From assembly GCA_037349315.1 (NCBI GenBank), contig JBAIAC010000059.1, forward strand, positions 15,904,501-15,968,500: 64,000 nucleotides of DNA, in the 5' to 3' direction. Both the position numbers and the translations under genes were made by a program. Below, piece after piece: positions 10,683 to 21,006 of the stretch. The notes under the pieces are model-generated. The model saw only the letters and a program-made list of their open reading frames with translations. It made no database searches and was not told the DNA's origin. The stretch is from Chelydra serpentina (Eukaryota; Chordata; Testudines; Chelydridae). How positions within the stretch are numbered: position 1 is the first letter of the stretch; every line of letters starts with the position of its first letter.

Positions 10683-11882
10683 CTTCTGCTTCAAAATCTT
10701 GACAAATGCAGAATTTTCACTGTTGGTGTGTCATCCTCATGTTACAAACATTAAGCTTGCCAACAAGAGTTACTCCTTTTGAGTCCTGATGCTCATTTTT
10801 GTTCTCATTAGAACCTCCACTAGTATCACCCAGTATGCTATGGATGCTGCTCCTTCATGATTGGTTTTTACAACAACAAAAAAGAAGAAAACGACGATGA
10901 TGATGATGAAGAAGTGCAACTCTTGCATTAAAACAGGTTGATTTTCTTCTTCGTGGTGAAAAAGTAAATTTTTCCATGGTTCTATTTGACTTCCATATGC
11001 AAACATACGGTTAGCCAAGCTCCACTGATACGTTACTATGCAAACACATTTCACAAGCATGAACCTGTCTTTTTGAATGGAGCATTCATTACAAATGCTG
11101 ACTCTTGTTTACAATTGCCATAATGAAATCATGGAATGTCCATGTAATGAAAGCTCGTTTTTAAATGAACAGTCCCTATATTTGTATTCAGCAAACTACT
11201 AAGTAATAAAAACGATCTTTCTTCCTTCCTCTTTGCTCCCGCAAGCAGCAAGCATTCTTTCCAAAGCGTGTTTTGCTATATTTTATTTCTGAAACAGAAA
11301 TAGTGTAAGCACATAGGGCCAGATTGACAAACGCTTACTCACCGTACACTGTTACTCATCCAAGAAATTCTACTAAGGTCAATAGGACTATCTGTGTGAT
11401 CACCAATGGGAGTAAGGGGTCACAATCTGGTTCACAGTGAGTAGAAAAATTAATTAGGACAAACAGAATCCAATTATGGGGCACTTCTCTTCTTAGTTCA
11501 GGATCAAAAATTAAATTATGTTAAGTAAAAATGGAGGGGGAAACAAAGCCTCATATGAACAGAAGGGTTTTCATGAAATTAAGATTTATTTTCATTTAAC
11601 TATTCCTTATGCAGTTTTATGAGCCCCAAACCTGCAACACTATGGGGGTGCATAAAAAGCAGAAAGTGAAACTGACTGGAACATAAAAGTGAAACTAGCC
11701 AGTTTCATTTTATAGTCCAAGCTAAGAAAAATGCAAAAAGTAAACAGACATTTTAAATGGCTGAAAGGACAGTATATTTGATATTTTAAAAATCTTTTTG
11801 TTTTAATAATTGAAGGTATTATAAGTAATACAGGAAAGGAGTAATATTTATTTTCAAATATGTGATTTTTGTATAGGCAATT
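10683..11882. other. Non-coding DNA
   Basis: No gene is recognised. A small (GAT)n-like run is present near 10895-10910. Confidence 0.35.
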
Positions 11883-12002
11883 AGGGTGACCAGACAGCAA
11901 ATATGAAAAATTGGGACGGGGGTGGGGGGTAATAGGAACCATATAAGAAAAAGACCCCAAAATGGGGACTGTCCGTATAAAATAGGGACATGTGGTCACC
12001 CT
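11883..12002. mobile_element. 120-bp MITE with AGGGTGACCA termini
   Basis: The left end AGGGTGACCAGACAGCAA is matched by the inverted right end TGTGGTCACCCT. The interior has a G run and AATAGG-CATATAAGAAAAAG. A second copy lies at 60713-60835 with a near-perfect 8-bp duplication, which suggests a hAT-type element. It is non-coding. Confidence 0.7.
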
Positions 12003-12296
12003 AGCAATGGTCCAAACTCATCCCTGGTGCAATTCAATTGATTTCAGTGTAGTTACACCAGACATGAATTTACACAGTGCTTTTTAAGTATTATTTTGTG
12101 TCTGTTATAGGAGTTGAGTAGTGAGCAGAACTGCGTATACTACTCTCTGGAATTAACACAAAACAATCTAAGGATGTTTAGAACATACACCACCAAGCCC
12201 TACAACCTTACTCAGGCAAAACTAACAAAGATGCCAACATTTAGACCGCAAGTTCTTTAAAGCAGTGACTGCCATTTGCTATACATTTGTACGGGG

Positions 12297-12953
12297 TGTG
12301 ACAAAGTTCCTCCTCTACCTTGGTGAGTCCTGCGCTTATTGGCGGATTTTGATCGCCTCAGAGATCTTCCCCTCTGGTAGAACCCATAGTCAAATTCCTC
12401 CTGTGTCTGATCAGGAGTTGGGAGGTTTGAGGGGAACCCGGGCCCGCCCTCTACTCTGGGTTCCAGCCCAGGGCCCTGTGGATTGCAGTTGTCTATAGGG
12501 TTTCCTGTAACAGCTGTGTGACAGCTACAACTCCCTGGGCTACTTCCCCACGGCCTCCACCCAACACCTTCTTTATGCTTACTGCAGGACCTTCCTACTG
12601 ATGGTCTGCTGATGCTTGTACTCCTCAGTCCTTCAACTCTTCTCACTCTCAACTCTTTCTGTGCCTCTTGCTCCCAGCTCCTCGCACGCAACACCACAAA
12701 CTGAAGGGAGCTCCTTTTTAAACCTAGGTGCCCTGATTAGCCTGCCTGTCTTAATTGATTCTAGCAGGTTCTTCTTAATTGGCTCTAGGTGTCCTAATTA
12801 GCCTGCCTGCCTTACATTGGTTCCAGAAAGTTCCTGCTTGTTCTAGTGCAGCCCCTGCTCTGGTCACTCAGGGAACAGAAAACTATTCATCCAATGGCCA
12901 GTATATTTGCCTTCTATCAGACTTCTGTACCTCACTTGTCTGGGTCTGTCACA
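12297..12953 (-). repeat. 3' LTR of the gypsy element
   Basis: The plus-strand copy begins TGTGACAAAGTTCC and ends GGGTCTGTCACA, i.e. TG...CA. It matches 17509-18165 along its full length with identical size. It is the 3' LTR because the pol frame reads leftward into it. The RT/RNase H reading frame runs about 90 bp into this LTR before stopping. Confidence 0.93.
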
Positions 12954-14903
12954 TATCCCTCCCCCCTGCTCAACACCAAGGGGTTGGGCAGCTTGGGACG
13001 CCAGACAGTGCACACGTGACAAGCCATCGGCATTGCCATGACGGCTCCCTGCTCTGTGTTGCACACGGAACTGGAAAGGTTGGAGGGATAAGAACCACCT
13101 GGTCACCCTAGTGTTCTTCTCCTTGTTCCGCTGCATCCATTGAAGAGGGGCATGGTCGGTCACGAGGACAAATCTGCACCCGAGCAGGTAGTAGCGCAGC
13201 GTTTCCATGGCCCATTTTACAGTGAGGCACTCTCTCTCCACCACGGCATATTTTTGCTCCCTTGGAAGGAGTTTCCTACTGAGGTAGAGAATTGGATGTT
13301 CCTCTTCCCCAACCATGTGTGATAGAACAGCCCCTAACCCTACTTCCGATGCATCCATCTGCAGGATAAATTCCTTGGTGAAATCTGGGGCTATCAGTAC
13401 GGGGTTACTGCAGAGGGCAGTCCGTAGGTCTGTGAACGCTCTGTCAGCTCCGTCAGACCATCTCACCAGATCAGGTCCATGGGCTTTCACTAGGTCTGTC
13501 AGGGGGCTTGCCCTTGTGGCAAAGTGGGGGATAAATCGTCGGTAATACCCCACCACACCTAGGAATGCCCGGACTTGCTTCTTGCGACGTGGTCGGGGCC
13601 AATTTTGGATGGCCTCTAACTTGTTCAGTTGGGGTTTTACCAGACCTTTCCCCACAATGTAGCCAAGATATTTGGCCTCCATAAACCCTACAGCACACTT
13701 AGCAGGGTTAGCTGTAAGGCCAGCTCGCCTGAAGGTATCGAGGACTGCCTCCACCTTCTCGAGGTGGGTTTCCCAGTCTGGGGTATGAATGACCACATCG
13801 TCCAGGTAGGCAGCCGCATAATGATTATGGGGGCGTAATAGCTTATCCATGAGGCGCTGGAAGGTAGCTGGGGCCCCATGTAGTCCAAAAGGGAGGACAG
13901 TATATTGAAAAAGACCCTCTGGCATAGAGAACGCAGTCTTTTCCTTTGCGTCTTTGGCAAGGGGAATTTGCCAGTACCCCTTTGTCAAGTCTAGGGTAGT
14001 CAAGTACCGGGCATTGCCCAGACGGTCCACTAACTCATCTATGCGAGGTATGGGGTACACGTCGAATTGGGATACCTCGTTTAGTCGCCGGAAGTCATTG
14101 CAAAACCTTGCAGTGCCATCAGGTTTGGGCACCAGTACGATTGGGCTGGACCACTGACTGTGGGATTCTTCGATGATCCCCAACTCCAGCATCTTTTTTA
14201 CTTCTGCTTTTATTTCCTCCCTTTTGGCCGCTGGCACCCTGTAGGGCCTCATTGTTACTCTGGCCCCAGGGTTTGTGACGATGTGGTGATATGTCTCAGT
14301 TGTTCGACCCGGTTTAGTGGAGAACACATCTTGGTTCCGGAAGATTATCTCAGACACCTCATTCTTCTGGTCTGGTGTTAAATCGGGAGACACTCTCACT
14401 TGTTTGGAAGGTTCGTTTTCCTGGGGTAGGTCTTTTCGGACACCTGCGCATGCCTCTTGTGCATGCCAGGGTTTCAGAAGGTTGATGTGATATATTTGTT
14501 CTTGTTTCCGACGTCCTGGCTGCCGCACCTTGTAGGTTACTTCCCCCACGGGTTCAACCACCAAATAGGGCCCCTGCCATTGGGCCAGAAGCTTGCTTTC
14601 TGCCGTGGGTACCAACACCATCACCCGATCCCCTGGTTGGAACTGTCGGATTTTTGCCTGGCGATTGTAATGGGTTCGCTGGGCCTCCTGTGCCTTTTCC
14701 AAATGTTCCCGTACAATAGGGGTGACCTGGGCTATCCGGTCTCGCATCTGCAATACATGCTCTATTATATTTCTCCCCTCACTGGGTTGCTCTTCCCAGA
14801 TCTTTTTGGCGATATCTAGTATGCCACGGGGGTGGCGCCCGTATAATAATTCGAAGGGGGAAAACCCAGTTGAGGCCTGAGGTACCTCCTGGATAGCGAA
14901 CAT
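12864..14903 (-). CDS. Gypsy pol: integrase C-terminus, reverse transcriptase, RNase H
   Basis: The uninterrupted 679-codon frame is the distal part of pol. Residues 1-150 are the end of integrase, with the GPYLVVEP segment (about 111-118) typical of the GPY/F module. RT spans roughly 215-400: LDLTKGYWQI has the first catalytic Asp (D305), LPFGLHGAPATFQR is about 337-350, and YLDDVV has the catalytic pair (about 366-371). RNase H spans about 510-630 with MDASEVGLGAVLS (D517), RERE-like ERE at 557-559, TDHAPLQWM (D583) and HGNADGLSR (D626). All expected acidic residues are present, so this segment looks intact. The displayed start is simply the first ATG after an in-frame TAA at 14907-14909. 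The enzyme would be translated as part of a longer polyprotein. Confidence 0.93.
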   Translation of the reverse strand: MFAIQEVPQASTGFSPFELLYGRHPRGILDIAKKIWEEQPSEGRNIIEHVLQMRDRIAQVTPIVREHLEKAQEAQRTHYNRQAKIRQFQPGDRVMVLVPTAESKLLAQWQGPYLVVEPVGEVTYKVRQPGRRKQEQIYHINLLKPWHAQEACAGVRKDLPQENEPSKQVRVSPDLTPDQKNEVSEIIFRNQDVFSTKPGRTTETYHHIVTNPGARVTMRPYRVPAAKREEIKAEVKKMLELGIIEESHSQWSSPIVLVPKPDGTARFCNDFRRLNEVSQFDVYPIPRIDELVDRLGNARYLTTLDLTKGYWQIPLAKDAKEKTAFSMPEGLFQYTVLPFGLHGAPATFQRLMDKLLRPHNHYAAAYLDDVVIHTPDWETHLEKVEAVLDTFRRAGLTANPAKCAVGFMEAKYLGYIVGKGLVKPQLNKLEAIQNWPRPRRKKQVRAFLGVVGYYRRFIPHFATRASPLTDLVKAHGPDLVRWSDGADRAFTDLRTALCSNPVLIAPDFTKEFILQMDASEVGLGAVLSHMVGEEEHPILYLSRKLLPREQKYAVVERECLTVKWAMETLRYYLLGCRFVLVTDHAPLQWMQRNKEKNTRVTRWFLSLQPFQFRVQHRAGSRHGNADGLSRVHCLASQAAQPLGVEQGGGICDRPRQVRYRSLIEGKYTGHWMNSFLFPE
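12956..12971 (-). other. Polypurine tract of the gypsy element
   Basis: On the minus strand GAGCAGGGGGGAGGGA lies two bases upstream of the 3' LTR start. This is the expected plus-strand primer position and composition. Confidence 0.85.
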
Positions 14904-14906
14904 AAG

Positions 14907-15458
14907 TTAAGGTAGTAGGGTGTCCCCGTCCTTCCCATCCCGACTTACCACCTTCCTTATCATAGCCTTGAGGGTTCGATTAAACCTTTCTACCAGCCCA
15001 TCAGTCTGCGGGTGATAGACTGAAGTTCTCAGGGCATGTATATGGAGCAGCGTACAGAGGTCCTTCATTAGCTTCGACATAAATGGAGTCCCTTGATCTG
15101 TTAATATCTCCTTTGGTAGCCCCACTCAGGCAAAGATCCCCACCAGCTCTTTGGCTATCGTTTTAGAGGCTGTGTTCCGCAGGGGGACGGCTTCTGGGTA
15201 GCGAGTAGCATAGTCCAAAACAACAAGTATATATTGGTGACCCCGAGCCGTCTTCTCCAGGGGTTCCACTAGGTCCATGGCTATTCGCTCGAAGGGGACT
15301 TCTATGATGGGAAGGGGTACTAAAGGTGCCCTCAAATGGGGACGGGAACTGTGCAGCTGACACTCTGGACAGGACGCACAGTACCTCCTCACTTCTTCAT
15401 GTACTCCAGGCCAGAAAAATCGTCGCAGGACCTGTGCCAGGGTCTTTTCTACCCCCAA
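14907..15458 (-). pseudogene. Gypsy integrase, zinc-binding and catalytic core, with stops
   Basis: The minus-strand reading contains the zinc-binding Cys pair in RRYCASCPECQLH, the first catalytic Asp in IAMDLVEPLEK, the second in LTDQGTPF, and the Glu in YHPQTDGLVERFNRTL. All three DDE residues are therefore visible. One in-frame TGA (15126-15128) splits the core between the first and second catalytic Asp, and a TAA (14907-14909) cuts it again just before the distal pol frame. The His pair lies just upstream in another frame because of a frameshift near 15570. The position upstream of RT is the Gmr1-type arrangement. Confidence 0.88.
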
Positions 15459-15520
15459 ATGCCCCCCAAAAAGATGACTATGGGCAAGGGTTAATACAGC
15501 ATTCTGGTGTTTTTGAGGTA

Positions 15521-16333
15521 CTAGGATCTGCTGTACCTTCTGCCCCTGTACTGGTGCAACCTGAAGGATAAGAGATCCTTCTTCATTATGAAGTAGGGTC
15601 CTGGTCCCTGGATTTTCCCTTCCACGGGAACCCCATCTATTTCAGTCACCTCTTTCCTAATGTTGTTGTATCTTGGGTCTTCAGCCTGGTCCTGTCCAAA
15701 ATTTCCTCTCCCGGGGCTAATCTGCCCAAGATCTAGGGGGGCAGTCTCTGTTGCCTCTGCTGGTTCAGAGGCGTTAGGGTGGGGGTCAGACTCGGGTGCT
15801 TCTCCCTCCTGGGTGGCCTCTTGTTCAGCTGCATGGGTCCGCCTCCCTATGAGAGCGACCCTCTGGCTTTGGGTCAGTATTCGGGTTCCCAAGGCCTTAG
15901 TTGCCCTTCTTTCCCTTTTCGTCTTTCTACCCTGTCTGGGAGTGGGGAACAAATCTGGGGATATTTCAGAGAAGATTGGGGGTTGACAGTCTACTGTGGA
16001 TGCCTCACTAATTTCAGGGTTCCCTTCTTTCTCCAATCCCCCTACTGGGAGTAAGTCTCCAAACCCTGGGAAGTCTCTCCCTATGAGCACTGGGTATGGG
16101 AGTTTAGGGACTACACCTGCTGCTACCTCAGTAGTGTTTCCTTGGATTTCGATTTTTACTGGGATGGTGGGGTAGTAACTAACTGCCCCATGGACACAGG
16201 TTATCCCCGTACATTTAGCCTGCAGCAGCTGACTACGCTTCACGAGCCTCCCTGAGATAAGCGTGATAGCACTCCCTGAATCAACCAGTGCTGTGGTCTC
16301 TACCCCATTTAGTTTCACTGGTCTGGTGTACAT
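15521..16333 (-). pseudogene. Gypsy aspartic protease and linker, frameshifted at the end
   Basis: Near the N-terminus TTALVDSGSAITLISG is the retropepsin active site (D-S-G). LPYPVLIGRDFPGFG further along resembles the conserved flap-distal and GRD segment of gypsy proteases. The C-terminal half is an acidic, low-complexity linker. It ends in a frame different from the integrase, and the correct continuation is in another frame from about 15570, so a frameshift is inferred there. No stop interrupts the protease domain itself. Confidence 0.85.
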
Positions 16334-17388
16334 ATGTGGGGGTTAGTGAGACCCCCACAAGGTGGATCAGGGAGCATGGGTCTGCCCAATTTCCTAGGTT
16401 ACACTGCATAGGCTCCTCGGCATTGGGACACTGTGCAGCTATGTGTCCCCACTCTCCAGCAGGCATAACATCTGTATGGAACCCTAGGCATTCCCCGGTC
16501 TCTTGGTTTGGGCAGTCTTCCCCCTCAGTGCTCCGACTCTTTGTGGCCTCTGGTGGGCCTTCAGCCCCTCTCTTTTTCCACCTGGGCTCTCCTCGTGGCC
16601 CAGTCACTCGAATTCTTGGGTTTGGTGCTGCTAGTTTAACCCGGGGTTCTGCTTCCTTAACTGGTCTGGTCAGCTCCCTTACCGTCCTTTGCCTCTCTAC
16701 CAGTGCAACAATCTCGTCATAGGTGGAGGGTTCATTCTGGCTTACCCATGTGCGAAGGTCTGGCGGTAGTCCCCTCATGTATCAGTCAATGACCAGAACC
16801 TCTAGTATCTCTTCTGGACCCCGGGACTCAGTTCACAACCACTTTCATGCGAGATGGATGAGGTCATACAATTGGGACCATGAGGTTTTGTCTTCCTGGT
16901 ACCTCCACTCGTGATACCGCTGGGCCCGCACTGGTCGTTACCCCAGATCTGGCCAGGATCTCTGCTTTCAGCTGTGGGTAGTCTGCTGCAGCCTCTTCAG
17001 GCAGATCATAGTAGGCCTTCTGGGCCTCCCCGCACAGGAATGGGGCGAGGATGCCAGACCACTGATCTCGAGGCCAGGCCTCCCGTAGGGCTGTCCTCTC
17101 AAAGGCCAGGAGATATGCCTTTATGTCATCCTTCTCCGTCATTTTCTGCAGGCAATTGCTGGCCCGTATCTTCCGCGTCCCATCATGGCCATGGTTCATC
17201 TCCGTAAGGGCCTTCACTTGGTTTACTAATTCCCGCAACATAGTCCGGTCTTGAGCGGCCTGGTCCATCAACGGGCGATTGGTCTCCTGCTGCAGCTGCA
17301 CTGCCTCCTGTTGGGCAACTGCCTGGACACGGGTAGCTTCCTGCTGGGCAGCTGTGGCTTGTATCAGTGCCCGTACTACATCTTCCAT
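16281..17388 (-). pseudogene. Gypsy gag, frameshifted
   Basis: The likely start is the ATG at 17386-17388, just downstream of an A-rich leader. The first part, to about 16864, begins [19 protein letters not shown] with glutamine-rich coiled-coil-like sequence, then a capsid-like segment ([20 protein letters not shown]). A frameshift lies between 16778 and 16914. The reading then continues with RGLPPDLRTWVSQNEPSTYD and a basic stretch. GEWGHIAAQCP is a zinc-knuckle remnant with the first cysteines not visible in this frame, so the CCHC is damaged. Assignment as gag rests on position, capsid-like pattern and this knuckle. Confidence 0.8.
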
Positions 17389-17488
17389 TGTGGTGAAGAA
17401 AAAAAAAAAACCCGCTCCCCTTTTTAAAAAAAAACCAAAAACAAACAAAAAAACACCCCTCTTCTTCCGCTGCGCTGTGCACACCACA

Positions 17489-17506
17489 ATCCCACCCCTG
17501 GCACCA
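17489..17506 (-). other. Primer binding site of the gypsy element
   Basis: On the minus strand TGGTGCCAGGGGTGGGAT begins two bases after the 5' LTR. It starts with TGG as needed for pairing to tRNA CCA ends. The complement ATCCCACCCCTGGCACCA is most like a leucine tRNA 3' end, but the tRNA identity is only tentative. Confidence 0.7.
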
Positions 17507-17508
17507 GT

Positions 17509-18165
17509 TGTGACAAAGTTCCTCCTCTACCTTGGTGAGTCCTGCGCTTATTGGCGGATTTTGATCGCCTCAGAGATCTTCCCCTCTGGTAGAGCCCACA
17601 GTCAACTTCCTCCTGTGTCTGATCAGGAGTTGGGAGGTTTGGGGGGACCCCGGGCCCGCCCTCTACTCCGGGTTCCAGCCCAGGGCCCTGTGGATTGCAG
17701 TTGTCTATAGGGTTTCCTGTAACAGCTGCGTGACAGCTACAACTCCCTGGGCTACTTCCCCATGGCCTCCGCCCAACACCTTCTTTATGCTTACTGCAGG
17801 ACCTTCCTCCTGATGGTCTGCTGATGCTTGTACTCCTCAGTCCTTCAACTCTTCTCCCTCTCAACTCCTTGTGTGCCTCTTGCTCCCAGCTCCTCGCACG
17901 CAACACCACAAACTGAAGGGAGCTCCTTTTTAAACCCAGGTGCCCTGATTAGGCTGCCTGTCTTAATTGATTCTAGCAGGTTCTTCTTAATTGGCTCCAG
18001 GTGTCCTAATTAGCCTGCCTGCCTTAAATTGGTTCCAGAAAATTCCTGCCCGTTCTAGTGCAGCCCCTGCTCTGGTCACTCAGGGAACAGAAAACTATTC
18101 ATCCAATGGCCAGTATATTTGCCTTCTATCAGACTTCTGTACCCCACTTGTCTGGGTCTGTCACA
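17509..18165 (-). repeat. 5' LTR of the gypsy element
   Basis: It is 657 bp, the same length as the 3' LTR, begins TGTGACAAAG and ends CTGTCACA on the plus strand. It lies next to the primer binding site. About 21 substitutions distinguish the two LTRs, mostly transitions. Confidence 0.93.
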
Positions 18166-18169
18166 GGGG

Positions 18170-18595
18170 CCTACCACAATGGGGCCTCCACCTATTTGAC
18201 GCTTCTAGGTGCTACCACAGTATAAATGTTGACCGATAACAATGTGAGGTTTTAGTGCCTAGCCTTCCATAGGCTTCAAAAGGCTTGGGATCAGGTCTTT
18301 ACTGCACAAAGGCTGCAAAGAGCAGGCCTTAGCATGGTGATGTGAATTGGCGTTATGAGATACTTCCTTCCTGCCCTCATATGAACACTGTATACACTGA
18401 TCTTCAACTGGCCAAACTGTCGCCTGATCCCAGTTCTCAGCAGAGAATGTGAGGACCCATCAGACATATCTTTATGAGAAATTATCTTCTTCTTGCTCGG
18501 GATTCTTATGTAAAAAAAAGAGAGGTCAGCCCCTCTTGCAAAAGATCACTTCTGAAATGAGATAAGCAGAATGTGGGTGTAATAATCCCATTTAC
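18170..18595. other. Non-coding DNA
   Basis: No gene is recognised. GCTTCAAAAGGCTTGGGATCAGG-type text is common reptilian repeat debris. Confidence 0.35.
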
Positions 18596-18766
18596 CTGAC
18601 CAGCTTGTTCTCATAAGGGGAATTATTTTTCCCGCCAAACATTTTCCAGTATAGTATTTCATCACCCCCTTTTCCACAAGCTTCATTTTCAACATGGAGT
18701 TGCATTCAGATTGCATATTCACATAGGTTGAAAGTACTTTTGTACCATAAAAACAGCCATGGATTA
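18596..18766 (-). CDS. Candidate internal exon of an unidentified minus-strand gene
   Basis: On the minus strand an acceptor (TTGTATTCAG) is followed by 171 open nucleotides and the donor GGTCAG|GTAAAT. The start phase (two bases completing a codon) matches the single-base overhang left by the candidate exon at 19567-19689, about 0.8 kb upstream, giving a codon split G|TA. The reading includes HGCFYGTKVLSTYVNMQSEC and later KYYTGKCLAGKIIP, with three cysteines. The end phase is 1. The acceptor tract is only moderately pyrimidine-rich. I do not recognise the protein. Confidence 0.5.
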
Positions 18767-19566
18767 CTGAATACAAGGTAGCTCTGCCTACAGAGTACTA
18801 TAAAAAGCTGATTAAATGGAGTATAAAAGCATATTTATGATGCAACAGGAAGTCAAATAGATCAGATTTCCAGCAAATAAAAATCAACCTTCTACTTAAA
18901 AAAAAAAGATTTACTACACTAAGGGCCTGATTCAAAGCCCACAGACTTCCACTGACTTCAACGGGCTCTCATCCTGCAAGGTGCTAAACACTTCTGATGA
19001 GGCACTGAACACCCTCAGCTTCCATTGACGCCAACGCCACTTGAGAATGCCAAGCAACTAAACCACTGAGTCCTAATTCATGTAATAACTGTTCAGCACA
19101 GTATCATTAACAAGTAAGACAAACAGTCTAAAAACCCACTGGATGCCCATGAAGTTCATTTAGGCTGGGATTTTCAAAGGAGGCGCAGAAAAGTGGGCAT
19201 CCAGATCCCATCCAATTTCAATGAGATCTGGGTGCCTAAATCCCTTATGTGCCTTTGAAAATCCCAGCATTAATATGAAAGATGAACAGACACTTCCTGA
19301 AATGTGGGACTTGTCACGGATTGATGATCTTTTAATGAATATTGTCTTTTATTGGAAAAAAAGCAACAAGGACTCTTTCTGTGTTAACTGGACTTTGGAA
19401 GACGTGTACAAACTACATTCATTTTCTTCCCTTTCCTGTCTACCTGTCCCCTTTATTCCATAGTAAAATTAGGACAAATTCTCAAAAAGAATATTGTTGG
19501 AATTTTTTTCCCCTCCAGTGTTGTAGTGTCATCGTAATGCAATGAACCATTAACTTCTGTACTTAC
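18767..19566. other. Presumed intron
   Basis: It lies between two phase-compatible exon candidates. It contains a fragment of the TTTCAAAGG-GGTGCCTAAATC dispersed hairpin family near 19160-19270. Confidence 0.4.
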
Positions 19567-19689
19567 CATCTGACATGCAGTGAGTACCCTTAGTCACATG
19601 GTAAACCGTTGCAAAATCTCCTCCAGGACTCGCCTGATTGGCACACAGCCCTCTGAGATGATAGTTTATGTCCTTATGTGGTTTACACT
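19567..19689 (-). CDS. Candidate internal exon of an unidentified minus-strand gene
   Basis: The donor is GATG|GTAAGT, a near-consensus site. Two acceptors are possible: after TTTTTTTTCTTTTAG (exon from 19697) or after the next AG 8 nt downstream (exon from 19689). The second gives a phase-1 start that joins in frame to the exon at 33542-33611; the first has the better pyrimidine tract but would need a different upstream partner. The peptide begins CKPHKDINYHLRGLCANQAS and continues GGDFATVYHVTKGTHCMSD, with three cysteines, suggesting an extracellular module. No family is recognised. This is one of the best-supported exons in the window. Confidence 0.58.
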
Positions 19690-19803
19690 CTAGAATCCTA
19701 AAAGAAAAAAAATTAAAGTCTAAGTCTTTCACGCGTAAGTGGGGATTTATTACATTATAGGCATGAAAAGAAATATTATGGGTTGATAAATGGACTTTAC
19801 AGA

Positions 19804-20460
19804 CCTGTAACTGGAGGTTCTTTGAGATGTGTAGTCCCTATCTGTATTCCACATGTGGATATGCATGCACTCCATGTGCCTGAGACTAGAGTTTTCTAGC
19901 AAGTAGAGTCTATTGGTCCACACCTGTACAGTTGTTCCCCTCATGCTTCAAAGCGAGGGTGTAAGGTGTGGTATTGACCAAAGGCTCTCCAGTTCCTCCT
20001 CTTACCATGAATCAGAGAGGATCCAAAAGAGATGGGAACGAAGTTAGATAATAGAATACAGTTAGGGACCACACATCTCAAAGAAGCTCTAGTTACAAGT
20101 AAGTAACCTCCACTTCTTCTTCGAATGCTGGTCCCTATGTGTATTTCACATGTGGGTGACTGGTAAGCAGTGTTCAAACAAGAGAGGGGTGTGAGGCGCA
20201 GTTGGTATAGATATCTGCAATGTTGCTGTCCCAACAGCTGCATCTGCAGAAGAGGCCTGGGCTAAGGCATAATGCTTTATAGAGGTATGGCTGGAGCTCC
20301 AATATAGGAACTTCTTGAAGTAAGGCTACTGAGGTTGCCTGTGCTCTAGCAGAATGTGCCCTCAACACATCTGGGAAAAGCAGACGCACCAACTGATAAC
20401 AAAAAGTGATACTGCCGGAGATCCACTTAGAGATCCTCTGAGCAGATCACGCTTGTACTG
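19804..20460. repeat. Dispersed repeat with internal inverted copies
   Basis: The segment at 19804-19852 (CTGTAACTGGAGGTTCTTTG...) returns inverted at about 20054-20100 (CAAAGAAGCTCTAGTTACAAG). A further partial copy, ATGCTGGTCCCTATGTGTAT, follows at about 20126. The whole block has no coding support and looks like a reptilian foldback repeat that continues to about 20460. Confidence 0.5.
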
Positions 20461-20479
20461 CAATTGCTCTGCCGTCCTT

Positions 20480-20892
20480 GTGCCCTGTGTTTGGTGCAAT
20501 TAAGAGTCCCAACACCTGCTGTTGCCAGTTCACCCAAGTGTCTTTATTTATAGTGCTTGTGCAGTTCCCAGATCCCCCAACAGTTAGTGCCCCACAGACC
20601 CTCCCCAGGGTCTGCTAGCCCTTTGAGGTTTCCCACCCCTATAAAGAGACAGCTAATCCCCCTTCCTGTCTCCTCCCAGGCTAACCCCTTCTCTGAGGTT
20701 TGCCCTGGGCTTTATAGCCCTCCTGACTCCGTCCAGCTGCCAGCACTTAGCTCAGCCTGTTCCTCTGAGCCGGCCCTCATTAGGGCTTGCAGCTGGGCCG
20801 CCTGCTGGATACCTGCAGCCCTACTCCTGGCCAGGGAGCAGGCAGCAGTTTGGCAGGGCTTTAAAGGGGGATTTTAACCCTGCCCTGCCACA
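20480..20892 (-). mobile_element. Probable solo LTR, minus orientation
   Basis: On the minus strand the block starts TGTGGCAGGGCAGGG and contains CTATAAAG boxes (complement of 20648-20655 and of 20710-20716). Later AATAAAGACAC occurs as a possible poly(A) signal. This is LTR-like. The distal boundary and target duplication could not be fixed, and no internal genes adjoin. Confidence 0.5.
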
Positions 20893-20972
20893 GAAGGGAT
20901 GAGATGATTCAAAAATGCCCCCACTAAATGCCCCTGACTTTTTGCCCATCTTAAACACATTTTGAGTGTACT

Positions 20973-21006
20973 AGAAAGAAAGAAAGAAAGAAAGAAAGAG
21001 AAGAAA
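20973..21006. repeat. (GAAA)n microsatellite
   Basis: About eight tandem AGAA units are present. Confidence 0.9.

Larger units (their letters stand above)
12293..18169 (-). mobile_element. Complete but disabled Ty3/gypsy retrotransposon, Gmr1-like domain order
   Basis: Two 657-bp LTRs flank a minus-strand internal region coding gag, protease, integrase, reverse transcriptase and RNase H. GGGG lies on both sides (12293-12296 and 18166-18169) as the apparent target duplication. The LTRs differ at about 21 of 657 positions by hand count, roughly 3%, so insertion is fairly recent. The notable point is the order protease-integrase-RT-RNase H. Standard Ty3/gypsy elements have integrase last, and the Gmr1 group of deuterostome elements has it before RT. 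Coding is broken by frameshifts in gag and after protease and by two stops in integrase. No envelope gene is seen. Confidence 0.93.

Noticed and set aside
12257..12697. 146-codon minus-strand frame and its twin at 17424-17909
   Set aside because: Both lie in the LTRs and are explained by the repeat pair, not by a separate gene.
12293..18169. Endogenous retrovirus with envelope
   Set aside because: No envelope-like frame exists between pol and the 3' LTR; domain order and sequence are those of a gypsy retrotransposon.
20973..21006. CRISPR-like or regulatory repeat
   Set aside because: It is a plain (GAAA)n microsatellite; no spaced repeats are present anywhere in the window.
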